64,000 nt of DNA from Ariolimax columbianus (Eukaryota > Mollusca > Gastropoda > Stylommatophora > Arionidae), in NCBI GenBank assembly GCA_036924085.1, contig JAVGWX010000013.1, forward strand, positions 67,078,759 to 67,142,758, written 5' to 3'. The position numbers were made by a program, and so were the translations under genes. Positions 53,520-63,376 of this stretch are shown here, one piece after another (the first letter of the stretch is position 1; the number at the start of each line of letters is the position of its first letter). Under the pieces are notes generated by a model. It was not told the origin of the DNA and ran no database searches. It saw only the letters and a program-made list of their open reading frames with translations.

Positions 53520-54395
53520 GTTGGATTTTTCATCAAATATATCTTGATCTTGACGAACCCGGACCTCAGCGTTGCTGCGGGTCCCAACTTAGTCTCCAAC
53601 TGACCACGTCTTGGGCCACGGAAGTTCGGTGGCTGGTAAGTATTCCAGCAGAGGCGACAGTAAGGGAGTCTGACCAATGCGTTGGGGGTCTTTATTCCCC
53701 GAATTCCATTTTTGCCTCGGAAGTACCAGGTTGCCGTCGCTGTGCTGCATCGACCATTGTTTCATCGTAACATGTGATTTACACGATGTTTTACCTTGTC
53801 TACATAGACTACCGCATCATCCACCAAGGACAATAGTCGTATGTCAGAAATATGGAGATTGTGCATGCGTTTGAGAGTGCTTGGTCACTCAATTTGTCAT
53901 CCCGTGATTTTCTCCATGTCTATGCACCATAGCACATTGCAGGCGATTCAGTGGAATTGAAGAGAGACGTGCTTTGGTTCCAGTTTGGCAGTCATGCAGG
54001 ACCATTTTAATGGATGAGAAGGCTGCCTAGCCTGCACGTCGACGTCTTGTTAATTCAGATTTCATATTGTTCTGCATATTGAATAGGCGAACAAGATAGA
54101 TGTACTCGTCGGCAATCACAATTGACAAAATCACAAAAGACAATCACAATTGGCGAAACGATAGCGCAACACTTTCATCTTTCAGACATTCATTTTCAGT
54201 CCCGCGTTCTTATTTATTGAGTGGCTGTATCATTCGGTTGGATTTTGCTGCTTACTCTGCGATGAGCGTCGTCTGCAAATTATGCAATATGGATGTCAAA
54301 GGTGACGGGCAAAGCGGCAGCAGACGTAATGGCCAGAACTTCTTAGTCAGAAAGTAAGACGCAGATTTCAAGAGACATAATTAAAGGAGTATGAA
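53520..54395. other. Unrecognised; weak cysteine-rich frame
   Basis: A short frame near 54260-54350 gives VVCKLCNMDVKGDGQS, which has one C-x2-C pair. It could be part of a finger in a LINE ORF1, but the second half is missing. Otherwise nothing was recognised. Confidence 0.3.
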
Positions 54396-54399
54396 CACA

Positions 54400-55140
54400 T
54401 ATCGGAGATTTTTTTTAAACTACAAAAAACAACCATAACACAAGCACCCTAACAGAGTACATGACGGCGAAATTCATGCTACATGAGCTAAAAAACGAAA
54501 TTCTGAAATTGTAATCGATAAAAAAACCACCAAGAGTGGTGGTATCACAAATGAATTCCTAAAACACCGTTAGCAAAAGGTTCCTCCTCCTAATTTTTAA
54601 GCAGACCTGTCACGAGGGCACTGTTCTGGAACTCTAAAAGGAGGATGATATTCAACCTATTCCTAAACCAGGAAAAAACAAAACAAGATCCTAATGTGAT
54701 AGCTGTTGCTGGAGCTTTGTAAGTCTTAGGTCGAAGTGGAAACTGGAGTGGAGAAGGCGATGGTCGCTTCAGACAGAAGGGACCAACCACTAAGACATCA
54801 TTTGCCGATCTACAACTGGACAAGACATGGCCAATTTCGTCACAATGACGTCCACTACGTCCAACGTGTATGGACCTCTTGTGAATGGGTTACTGGAATA
54901 TGTTACATGGGGAGAGTCAATTTGTTTCGCAGAAAGTGGTCACTATGTTGCCTACGTCGCGCCTTGCTTCTTCAGAGTACTGCCTCACATTGGTTTCACC
55001 AAGTTGGTGAGGTCCCATTCTGACATTGAAGTCGTCGATAATGATCTTCTATTAGGAGGTATGGCATTGCTGAAAGACTTCATGGTTGTCGTAGAAATCG
55101 ACATGATTTTGTTTATCTTTGCTGTTGTTGCATACACCTG
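54400..55140 (-). pseudogene. LINE endonuclease, decayed
   Basis: On the minus strand near 55050-55000 a frame reads IIIDDFNVRMG (decayed GDFN block), then EARRDVGNIVTTFCETN, TRGPYTLDVVDVIVTKLA and, at about 54770, SDHRLLHSSFHFDLRL, which is the SDH catalytic block. The order fits an RTE-type APE domain. The first glycine of GDFN is lost, and stops occur between blocks. Confidence 0.6.
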
Positions 55141-55267
55141 AATAATGGTAGCAGTACAGTGTTTGGAGATGGTAATGTCTAGTCGAGCTGTGGGCTACGA
55201 ATGTCACTATACATATATATACTCATTCCCTGTGCCAGGCAAAATGGCTACTACCTATGTTCACATC

Positions 55268-55311
55268 GACGGTTTTCCTGTCAAATTCATGTATCCTGTC
55301 AAATTCATGTA
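55268..55311. repeat. Short tandem duplication beside mariner
   Basis: CCTGTCAAATTCATGTA occurs twice in tandem. A third, slightly altered copy (TTCTGTCAAATTCATGTA) lies on the other side of the mariner at about 56535-56553. Confidence 0.85.
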
Positions 55312-56519
55312 CGAGACGTGTTCAAATGAAACAAGACCGAACTGCAACAAGTGAACATAGGCACGATGCGCATGATGACGTCACTTCAACTGTAAACAGA
55401 ACATACCAACCGTCAAGTTTGCAAAATTGCATTCCCCTCCGACTCAGTTTCCTTAGCAGACCGTTGAAAACACGATGGGTGTGATATGGAATCCATCCAG
55501 AGTTGAACAGTGAACGGTGATTCGGTTTCTAACAGCTGTAGGATGTCGACCAGTTGACATCCATCACAGAATGCAGGCAGTGTATGGTTACAAAAGTGTG
55601 TCGAAGACAACAGTGAAGAACTGGACAACAATGTTTAAAGGAGGACGTGAGTAAACGAAAGATCTTCCGAGACCAGATCAGGCGCATATTGTTGCGTCAG
55701 GCGCATATTGTTGCGTCAGAAGATGCTATCGCCAAAATTGATGAAACAATTCGGGTGGACCGTCGCTGGAGCTTACGATCGCTAGCAGAGGAACTCGATG
55801 TGTCGCTAGGGACAGTTCAAATGGTGGTTAGCAAATAAACTGAAGTATCACAATGGGTACCTCGGTTGCTAACTAACCACCATAAGGAAGAGCGCATGGG
55901 AAGGAGTTTGAACCACTTGCTGCGATACGAAGAGGGTGGTGATATTTTTCTTTTCGCATGGTGGCAATCGTTGTGCCACCACTTTGAGCCGATCAGCAAA
56001 ACTGCTAGCATGAAATATCCCGGAACACCGAAACAAAAAAAAAATGAAAGTCACACATTTCCGCTGGTAAGGTTATGCTGATAGGTTTTTTGTTTTTTTT
56101 TACCATGAGGGACTTCTGTTGGTAGACTGGCGTGAACATCAATGCCATACTAGACAAGCTGCATACAGCAATAAAAACTAAACGGTCTGGCATGCTTTCG
56201 CGTGATGTGATTCTGTTGCTCGACAATGCACGAACATTTTTCAGAAATCGTTAGCACAGAAAAGGTGGGAAGTACTGCCACAACCATCCTAGTGATCAAT
56301 TGGTTCAAAGAGCAACCAGTCATTTTCTTCGGACGGCATCCGCCGTCTACCCAAGAAGTGGGATGCGTGTCAGAATGCCTATGGCTACTTTTTCCAACTA
56401 ACCCTGTGGCATGTTTGCTTCATAACAATTGATATATTTCATTCTGTCACACCAGATGATATAAATTTCATATGTTTATAATAAATCCACTGGGTCCGAT
56501 TTCATTTGTAGACACCTCG
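55312..56519 (+). mobile_element. Complete but degenerate mariner with both ends
   Basis: 1208 bp, starting CGAGACGTGTTCAAATGAAAC and ending with the inverted repeat GTTTCATTTGTAGACACCTCG-like sequence (ATTTCATTTGTAGACACC). TA lies at 55310-55311 and 56520-56521. Inside, a frame has GCRPVDIHHRMQAVYGYKS, SLRSLAEELDVSLGTVQMV and the C-terminal KEQPVIFFGRHPP. The family is the same as at 15.6 and 20.2 kb. Confidence 0.92.
55480..56410 (+). pseudogene. Mariner transposase, broken
   Basis: The N-terminal helix-turn-helix half is readable (VDIHHRMQAVYGYKSVSKT, then after a shift ILLRQAHIVASEDAIAKID and WSLRSLAEELDVSLG). A 19-bp segment is tandemly duplicated at 55681-55718. The catalytic half begins HHFEPISKTASMKYPG, but the HDNARPH block is shortened by a deletion near 56220, and the third aspartate block is missing. 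It cannot make an active enzyme. Confidence 0.85.
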
Positions 56520-56574
56520 TATATACTCCCGGTTTTTCTGTCAAATTCATGTAAATATGAAACCTTTAGCAACA

Positions 56575-56855
56575 CGATTAGACAATGGCCCAAAGTCCGA
56601 CTCCAGACTCAAACTCACGATACTCACCTATCAGTATGCACATTCAACTGTCGGTCTGTATGCTCTGCACCCCAACTGATCCATCTTAATGACGATATTT
56701 GCAGATTGTTATGATCTCAATGGCATTATAGTAACTAAACGAGCTATAATAATGATGGCACACGGGCACATGACGTACAGGTGTTTATATCAGTGTCCGC
56801 AAGGCAAACTATACATTAGGAGTTGTTTCCTCGTCGTCCCCAATTAAAATATATT
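56575..56855 (+). pseudogene. LINE endonuclease N-terminal scrap
   Basis: The frame LSVCTFNCRSVCSAPQL followed by HLNDDICRLL and, after shifts, IIVTKRAIIMMAHGHMT, CFLVVPN. This matches the start of an RTE-type endonuclease (TYNCRS...L...I...E.K). The central GDFN and SDH blocks are absent. Confidence 0.6.
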
Positions 56856-57029
56856 ACATTACTAAATTATTTCTAGTATGTCTTTTTGTAGGGCCAACAT
56901 GTGCAGTAGTATTTTCTTCATATGTCTATTAATGTGTTTAGTTTTCAATAAGGAGCAACATTTTACGAATTCAAATAGAAGTCTAAAGAATGTTAATGGA
57001 ACACAGCGTGAAATATTTAGAAAGAATAT

Positions 57030-57650
57030 GTGAAGAATAAACAGTTTGAAGATAAGACAATGTTGCATGGTACATTAACCAAAACAGATGATGCTCAAAT
57101 ACAGAACAACATAAAATTACAATTATCTATATTCTGTGGCAATGGAGAACAGATAAATGTTCTGCAACTTTGGACTCATCATAAACACGAAATGAATGAA
57201 GATGTTATACATAAACATTCTCAAGAGAATTGATCACAATATGCTCTTGCAGACATTGATAACTAAAAAAAAGATAAATGGTTTGAGTCTGACAGAATTT
57301 AACCTGCCCATTATCAATGTACCATTATCTTCTTGGAATTTAGACAACTATAACATTTTTTTAAGAGCAATGAAAAGCCAGAGCATATCTAGAAAATAAT
57401 AATGAACAAATAATGGCTTTCAGAAGTATACATGGTGCAATATATGGAGATGAAAATAGCGGGTCGAACTTTTCCTTTGTTGGACCTTCCGGAACTGGAA
57501 AGTGCTTTTGAGTATGAAACATTAATACACAATTAGAAGACAGGCTCTTTGAGCACTTCAGTAGCTGCAACTGGAACAGTAACAAATTGTTTACCTGGTA
57601 GTAGAACCGCCCACAATATATTTTAAATACTGCTTATTCTGAATTCTACT
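57030..57650 (+). pseudogene. Helitron Pif1-like helicase, N-terminal motifs
   Basis: The frame near 57400 gives NNEQIMAFRSIHGAIYG, DENSGSNFSFVGPSGTGK, where GPSGTGK is the Walker A ATP-binding loop of the Helitron helicase (NAEQ..F..I..A...G...FFVDGPGGTGKT). Downstream, one frame over, SVAATGTVTNCLPGSRTAH matches motif Ia (AS.GIAA.LLPGGRTAHS). Upstream, HHKHEMNEDVIHKH fits the usual K..M.EDI segment. Helitrons use this helicase with a Rep nuclease for rolling-circle transposition. The Rep domain is not seen. Confidence 0.82.
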
Positions 57651-57659
57651 TCTACTTGC

Positions 57660-57845
57660 AGTATAAAACTAAACACACAGGAAGCTAAAGCACTGATAGA
57701 TTACAAATAGTATGGAATGAATGAAGCTCATATGGATGCTGCCTTGGCTGTAGACACGACTTATGAAGGATCTGATGACAAGAAACACCATCTGGAGGCA
57801 ACATTTGACTGGCTGGTGATTTTCGGCAAGCATTACCTGTCATAA
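57660..57845 (+). other. Possible captured exon, UBA-like (tentative)
   Basis: After the sequence CTTCTACTTGCAG (resembling a 3' splice site at about 57649-57661) a frame reads AKALIDYK, stop, YGMNEAHMDAALAV, then SDDKKHHLEATFDWLVIF. The spacing recalls a UBA domain (..L..MGF....A..AL......VEAA..WL). One stop lies inside. Helitrons often carry host gene pieces, but the match is weak. Confidence 0.25.
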
Positions 57846-57849
57846 CGAG

Positions 57850-58074
57850 GGATTCCGATATCTAGCAGTTTCAAAAACAACTATGGTCTATATTTCATGT
57901 AATGATCCCCACCAAACATGCATGTTGCAGAATAACTGTTGGAGGTAGGTGAAGAAAAAAACAGATATATAATACGATTGTCCAAAAGCCGACTATCCCG
58001 TAAAGCAGATACATAAATATATACCTTGATTTTGTTAGCCCCCCCCCCCCCCCCCCCCAGAAAGAGCCAATCAT
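57850..58074. repeat. Unrecognised sequence with 20-base poly-C run
   Basis: Twenty C bases at 58039-58058, immediately before the 3' end of the minus-strand LINE. Confidence 0.7.
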
Positions 58075-58219
58075 CTTCTTCGTACGCAGTCAGATAGTAA
58101 CCATTATTTTTTCGAAAAAAGCAGCGGTCATCCTGAGGCTGTCGACACTGCCATAGAGCTTGTTTAGTGTTGCCACTGGTGATGGCCACATCTGCTCTCT
58201 CTGATCCTCGTATGTCGGG

Positions 58220-59500
58220 CAGTTTTGCAGCAAATGCTCAGCGGTCATTTTCCCGGTACCACACGTGCATTCGTCGGTATCACCTATCTTGTATTTGTTG
58301 AATAGGTGGTACCTCAGTCTATTGTGGCCAGTGCGAAGTCTGAAAACCACGACCTGCTCTCTTCTGTTCAACTGGTAATAGGCATCGTTTTTGGTGTAGC
58401 CAGTATGTTCGGTTTCCCATTTGGTCATGTATCTAGCTCTAATTAGCCGTTTTGACTCTTCGTATGCCATACTAGTATCGGATTGTGGTAGTTTTGCACC
58501 TTCTTTTGCCAGTCTGTCTGCCTCCTCGTTGCCTTGGATGATGCAGTGAGATGGAACCCACTGCACCACTACCCTTTTTGGTGTGGCCTGCTGGCATAGT
58601 TGACAGAGTACTGCTCTTAAATCATTAAGTTCAGTATTTTTAGTGCTGTGACTACGGCCAGAGCATCTGTAAGCAGGACTATGTGACTTTCATTTCTTTT
58701 ACCTGTCACCATTTCTTCCACTGCCGTCCTCAGTGCCTCTGCCTCCGCTCTGAAATTGCTTGTGTATTTTCCAGTAGCGAATGAAAGTGTTATTTTTCTG
58801 CCATTTGGTAGGCTCAGGAATGCTCCTGCCCCTCCGTTCTGTGTTTTATTTGTTACGGAACCGTCAGTGTATGCTTGGCTAGTTTTCCGTTATGTAACTC
58901 AGGGTAGTATCTCTTCTTTCTTTTTCAGACTGGCAGTTTTTGTTTCCAATACCTGGTATATTTTCTACCACCTCTGGAAATATATGCTGCCCCCAGGTAG
59001 GTTTTCGTACAGTAGGGATGGGCTTTGGTGTTAGTGCGTTCATGGGGTTTTCGTGCATCTTTGCTTTGGCTATTTCTGCAAAGTTTATTCGCTTTAGTTT
59101 TCCATTTCCGAAATTGTTTAGTCTCTGGTGCATTGGATGGTCAGTCAGTCTTCTGAGTTTCTCTGCTTGCTGCTGGGCTCTGCAGTTTCTTCTGTCGGTC
59201 ATGGATTGCAGTTTTGTAATCTTTTCAAGTTCTACAATTGGCGTTGACTTCATGCCTCCTGTTATAACTCTCATGGCTTGGTTTTGAAGTTTGCTAACTT
59301 TATCGAAGTTCGCCTTTGCTGCTGTTGTCCATGCCGCAATGCCATACTCGAGAACTGGTCTCACTCTTCTAGTGTACAGTTTCTTTAGTATACTTTCGTC
59401 TACTCCCCAGCTTGTGCCAGCAAGTTTCCTCATGATTGCCATTCTCTCTCTGGCTCTCATTCGGTTTCTCTCTATCGGACTTTTCCAAGTCATGCGCCAA
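58220..59500 (-). pseudogene. LINE connector, RNase H and zinc finger
   Basis: The connector frame (59493-58879) has MAIMRKLAGTSWGVDES, LYTRRVRPVLEYGIAAW, VITGGMKSTPIVELE and VENIPGIGNKN. RNase H follows with YTDGSVTNKTQNGGAGAF, RAEAEALRTAVEEMV, LLTDALAVVTAL and, in the 58569-58090 frame, VQWVPSHCIIQGNEEADRL, giving all four acidic residues across two frames. A shift near 58640 separates them. The finger is CTCGTGKMTAEHLLQNC. RNase H removes template RNA during element replication. Confidence 0.9.
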
Positions 59501-60420
59501 TCAAATGTGACTCCCAGGTAGTTTGGGTTGTCGTTTGGCTGCAGGTATTTGCCGTTTAGACTTAATTTGGTGTTTTTGGGGTTTGATTGAAAGCGAGAAT
59601 ATTGTACATGTACATGTGGTTTTTTCCTCGTTTATTTTGACCAGCCATGAGTTTGCCCACTCTTCCAGCGATGTTAGGGCCTGCTGCATCCGATTTATTG
59701 TTATGGTGAGATTCTTTTCAGAGGTCCACATAGCCAGATCGTCTGCAAACATTGAGCTATGAACTCTTCTTGGTATATTCTCTGTAATGTCATTTATATA
59801 CACCAGGAAGAGTGTGGGTGACTGTACTCCCCCTTGGGGTACTCCCTGCTCCAGTGTCACCTTTTTGCTCATCTGCCGGTGTACTTGAACTCTGGCCGTT
59901 CTGTTTTTGAGGTAGTGGTTGATCCACTTGTACATTTTCCCACAAACTTCACTTCTTCTTAGCTTGACTCTAAGTCCATCTTTCCAGACTTTGTCAAATG
60001 CCTTTTCCAGGTCCACCGAAACCGCTACTGTGTGTTTCTGTTCCTAGTAGGCATCTTCTATTTCCTGGGCTATGAGGATGACCTGGTCCTCAGTGGATTT
60101 GTGCTGTCTAAAGTCTGCTTGCTGTGGAATTAGTATGCGTTTTTTTTCCAGATGCCAAATCAGTCTGGTGTTTATCATACCTTCCATCAGTTTGCCGACA
60201 CAGCTCAGTAGGCTGATAGGCCTGTATCCATTTGGATCTGTTTTGTCTTTTCCTTTCTTTGGTACTGGTACAAGTACTGCGTCTTTCCATGCCTGGGGTA
60301 CAATACCCCTTTTCCAGCTTTGGTTCAGGACTGATAGCAGTTTCCTCTTTGCTGTTTGGCCCAGCCCCATCAGCATTTCGTTTGTTATCCCGCCTTTTCC
60401 GGGAGATTTCCTTTTCTTTA
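59501..60420 (-). pseudogene. LINE reverse transcriptase, nearly intact
   Basis: The upstream frame (60376-60044) has LSVLNQSWKRGIVPQAWK, PVPKKGKDKTDPNGYRPI, SLLSCVGKLMEGMI and a changed QADFRQHKSTEDQ. A stop at 60044 separates it from VDLEKAFDKVWKDGLRVKL (motif A, catalytic Asp), QGVPQGGVQSPTLFLVYIND (motif B) and SMFADDLAMWTSE (motif C with DD). The frame then loses phase near 59540 at LPGSHI. With one nonsense change and one shift, it is the best-preserved RT of its family in the window. Confidence 0.92.
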
Positions 60421-60424
60421 ATGT

Positions 60425-61152
60425 TCACATAGCCTCTTCCATTTCGTTCATTGTTAATTTTGCCATCATATGCTCTTCTGGTGCCATATTGATGTTGTCG
60501 TGCCCCTTTTGCTCTTCTTTAATGTCTGTATGCCTATCTGCAGGGACATCTATGTGGTTCGCTCTGGCATAGTGTTCAACAAAGGCGCTTGCAGCTTTTT
60601 TTCCAGTGAGCAAGTTTTCGCCCTGCTTGATGGTAATTTGTTTGTTTGACGGAGTTTCGTCGTTCATGGCTCTGACTAACTTCCATAGTTTGTTTCCTTC
60701 TTTGTCTAAGTTGAGACTTTCTGTTTTGTTTTTCCAGCTTTCTCTTGCTGTTTGGTTTAGAGTGTATTTGTATTTCGCCATGGCGGCTTTGAGGGCGATA
60801 TTTGCCTCCATAGATTGTTCTCGCTCTGCCATGTTTCTAGCATTTGTGACTGCGTCTTCCGCTTTCTGCAACTCATCATTCCAATAGGGCTTATAATTTT
60901 TCCTTGCCCCTCTTGGATGGTTTCAGTGGCAGCTTGCATTATTGCTTTGTTTAGGCTTTCCACCATGGGCTTCATTTTGTTGTTCCGTGTGTTGATGGTT
61001 TCACACAGCCCATCTGTCAGGATTGCAAATCTGTCCCAGTCGGCTCGTTTGTAATTCCAACGTGGGATCGGTTTTGTTTCCTGTGGGCCTACTTCCATAT
61101 CAATTTCTAGCCTAATTGACCTGTGGTCGCTACCTGCCAATTGGTTTAGCAC
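60425..61152 (-). pseudogene. LINE endonuclease end and linker
   Basis: Starts at VLNQLAGSDHRSIRLEID, where SDHRS is the catalytic SDH block, then IPRWNYKRADWDRF. One frame over near 60870 it continues with MAEREQSMEANIALKA, ARESWKNKTESLNLDKE, LWKLVRAMNDETPSNK and MMAKLTMNEMEEAM. The only apparent break is the shift near 60860-60900. The N-terminal three quarters of the endonuclease are missing, as expected for 5' truncation. Confidence 0.85.
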
Positions 61153-61182
61153 TTGGCGGTCTATTTTATGGTGGAGCTACGA

Positions 61183-61800
61183 TTTAAGACTAATGTTCTT
61201 GTCTTTCCAGATTATTCGCAGTCTGGTCAAGGCGACTATGGCCATCGCTGTTCTTGACTGGATCTCCTCTCTAGACCCCTCCGCATTCATTTCTGCTCCC
61301 AGATATTTGAACTGCGTAACACTTTCCATAGGTTCACCTTTGACCACAATCTGGTTTTAAATATCTTTTGGGGCGTTGACCACCATCTTTTTTTTCTTTC
61401 TCTGCACTAATTTCCAGCCAATTTCTGGGCTGCATTGTACAGGTTTGCGAATAGGCTCGCTGTTCCAGCCAGACCGGTAATGTCGTCGGCAGATAGGAGG
61501 TTAGTGAGTATGCGTCCACCTATACTGACCGCCCCTACGTGTTCTGACAATGCGTTTTAGAAAAAACATTGAATAGTGTCGGAGAGAGGAGACATCCCTG
61601 ATGAACGCCGCTTGTCGTGTGAAACAACTCACCTGTGGTCCCGTTGAGGAAAACTGCACTGCTGGCATTGGAGTATAGTTTCTCAATGACGTTGGTGAGC
61701 CGCCATTCTATCTTGTACTTGCGCAGATTTTCCCCATAGGGAATCATGTCCCACCCTATCAAAAGCCTTGTTAAAGTCAATGAAGACCTGGTACAATCTC
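61183..61800 (-). pseudogene. LINE reverse transcriptase palm, different family
   Basis: Minus-strand frame: FIDFNKAF-type sequence near 61780 (motif A), LTNVIEKLYSNASSAVFLNG, GVHQGCLLSPTLFNVFSKT (motif B), GGRILTNLLSADDI-like motif C region with the AD-D-I codons at about 61480, LEISAEKEK, and later YAVQISGSRNE. The RT runs into the RNase-H LINE 5' end at about 61180. Several shifts. This family is separate from the RNase-H LINE. Confidence 0.75.
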
Positions 61801-61899
61801 TGTTTATGCTGAATATATTTTTCGCTTATTAAACGCAGGTTCAAAATGTGCACTATTGTGCTGCGGCCATGAATGCGGATAACAATAAAAGATCAACTA

Positions 61900-62350
61900 C
61901 TGTAACATGTACAGAGTTCCTCTTATCTAGGTCATATAATAACGGAAGAAGGCAGCTGTGTAAAAGGAATCGGAAAGAGGTATGACCAAGATGGTATTCA
62001 TCAACATGCAACACATACTGACATCCAAACAGGTGAATAATAATCTGAAAATGAGAATTGTCAGTTATGTATACTCGTCACTACTTTATGGCACGTAAAC
62101 ATGGACAATGAATAACAAATTAGAAAAGAGTATTGAAGCCTTCAAAATGTGGGTATATAGAACATTAGGTCGCATTTCTTGGGTACAGAAGAAAACAAAT
62201 TTGCTGGTATTGGAAAAGTTGGGAGTAAAAAGTGAATTAATAATCGAAATCAGGATTAGACAGTAATGTTATTTTGGTCATAAACAAGATATACCTCCTT
62301 GTTGAAGACGATACAGTCGGGTAAGGTGGAAGGCAACTTTTCAAGAGGCA
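61900..62350 (+). pseudogene. LINE RT C-terminal fragment, unassigned clade
   Basis: Frames give LGHIITEEGSCVKGIGKRY, QHILTSKQVNNNLKMRIVS, YVYSSLLYGT, WTMNNKLEKSIEAFKMWVY, RTLGRISWVQKKTNLLVLE and a trailing basic region. This is the thumb and tail of a LINE RT, with the catalytic core lost. It lies on the opposite strand to its left neighbour. Confidence 0.78.
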
Positions 62351-62725
62351 AACGTTTTAACTGGTTACATACTATAAGCCGCTCCCAGCGCCAGAACACT
62401 TATTTACCCGCGGCCATAAGCCGCTGTGAGCGCCAATGTTTGTTTCATAGTAAAACAAGTTATAAATTTATAGTTTTCCTTTCCGTTTCGGTACGAGATT
62501 TTAATTTACCGATGGGAAGTTGATTTTTGAATCACATGTGGACCAAATCTGCCCTATCAAATGTCGATGGTACGTGACATGCCTACCATGTTTGTAACGG
62601 GTAACGGGGAATCAGGGTTCGATTCCGGAGAGGGAGCATGAGAGCCAATCTGATAGTGACAATGAGGAATCACTTGAAATAGATAATCGTGTTCTGGACT
62701 GTACACTTGGACAAGAGAGACTAAG
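62351..62725. other. Noncoding; short imperfect duplication
   Basis: ATAAGCCGCT...AGCGCCA occurs twice at about 62371 and 62418. Nothing else was recognised; it could be part of the split Helitron. Confidence 0.35.
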
Positions 62726-62727
62726 AA

Positions 62728-62935
62728 AGTTTGAATGGTATTTGTAAGTGAAGATGAGAAAAACCTGTCAGCATACCCAGAGGAATTCTTAAACCGCTCA
62801 TACCAACTGGATTTGCCAGCACAAACTTTAAAATTAGGTGCTGTAATTATGTTAAGATGGCGACCAAGCAACAGCTGCTCTCTGCGATATTCGTGTGGTT
62901 TGTTCGTTCCACTTCATGTGTGACGATCATTTTCT
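62728..62935 (+). pseudogene. Helitron Pif1-like helicase, C-terminal motifs
   Basis: The frame SAYPEEFLNRSYQLDLPAQ then TLKLGAVIMLRW fits the Helitron helicase end (YP.EFLN.L...G.PPH.L.LKVG.PI.LLRN). The following NGTR block is eroded. It lies on the same strand as the 57.0-57.65 kb helicase piece and in the right order, with LINEs between. Confidence 0.7.
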
Positions 62936-62939
62936 AGCA

Positions 62940-63118
62940 CGTCCTACACTATTCACAGGAAGCCTATGTGTGTAAATTTCATCGGAATTCGGAGATACAC
63001 GATCTGTTCTTCATGTGTAATAGAATACGCGTTGTTGGATAGGACGCCACTACGGATTGCGCACCGTCCTTGGTTGGTGTGCACGACCTGCTTGGAAATT
63101 GCGTGCCATGACTGGAGG
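62940..63118. other. Short unrecognised stretch
   Basis: No motif seen before the LINE 5' UTR head. Confidence 0.35.
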
Positions 63119-63121
63119 TGT

Positions 63122-63376
63122 AAGGTGTGCTCATGCTTGGCGCCGCATTCCAGTGGCGCTGGGGTCGGCTAGCTCTTCCCTGGAAGAGTGAAAAGTGAAA
63201 TTAGTAGCCTGCCTAGAGTGAGAAAGGATCGCTGCCTCGTATTGCAATGATGTTACCGTCCTCTCCTTGAGGTGGACGCTGCGGCGAGCTGTTCCCGTCT
63301 TGTGTATTTTCTAGAGTGCTTCTGGACTGTGTTTCTTTTTTGGTGTTTATTTATTTTGAATCAGAATATATTCAGA
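63122..63376 (+). mobile_element. LINE 5' UTR
   Basis: The head (AAGGTGTGCTCATGCTTGGC onward) is shared with 45148-45240, marking the 5' terminus of this family. It leads directly to an ORF1 start at 63377. No TATA box; LINEs often use an internal promoter here. Confidence 0.7.

Larger units (their letters stand above)
58075..61180 (-). mobile_element. RNase-H LINE (I/Nimb-like), 5'-truncated
   Basis: A 3.1-kb minus-strand element beginning within the endonuclease and running through linker, RT, connector, RNase H and zinc finger to a 3' end GTACGAAGAAGATG at 58085-58072. Its sequence is nearly identical to the fragments at 45.9-46.28 and 48.6-49.4 kb. No target duplication could be identified, partly because the 5' side abuts another LINE. 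Few stops interrupt it, so it is relatively young. Confidence 0.92.

Noticed and set aside
54240..54357. PHD or C2H2 domain gene start
   Set aside because: Only one C-x2-C pair is visible, and the frame ends before the second half of any known finger.
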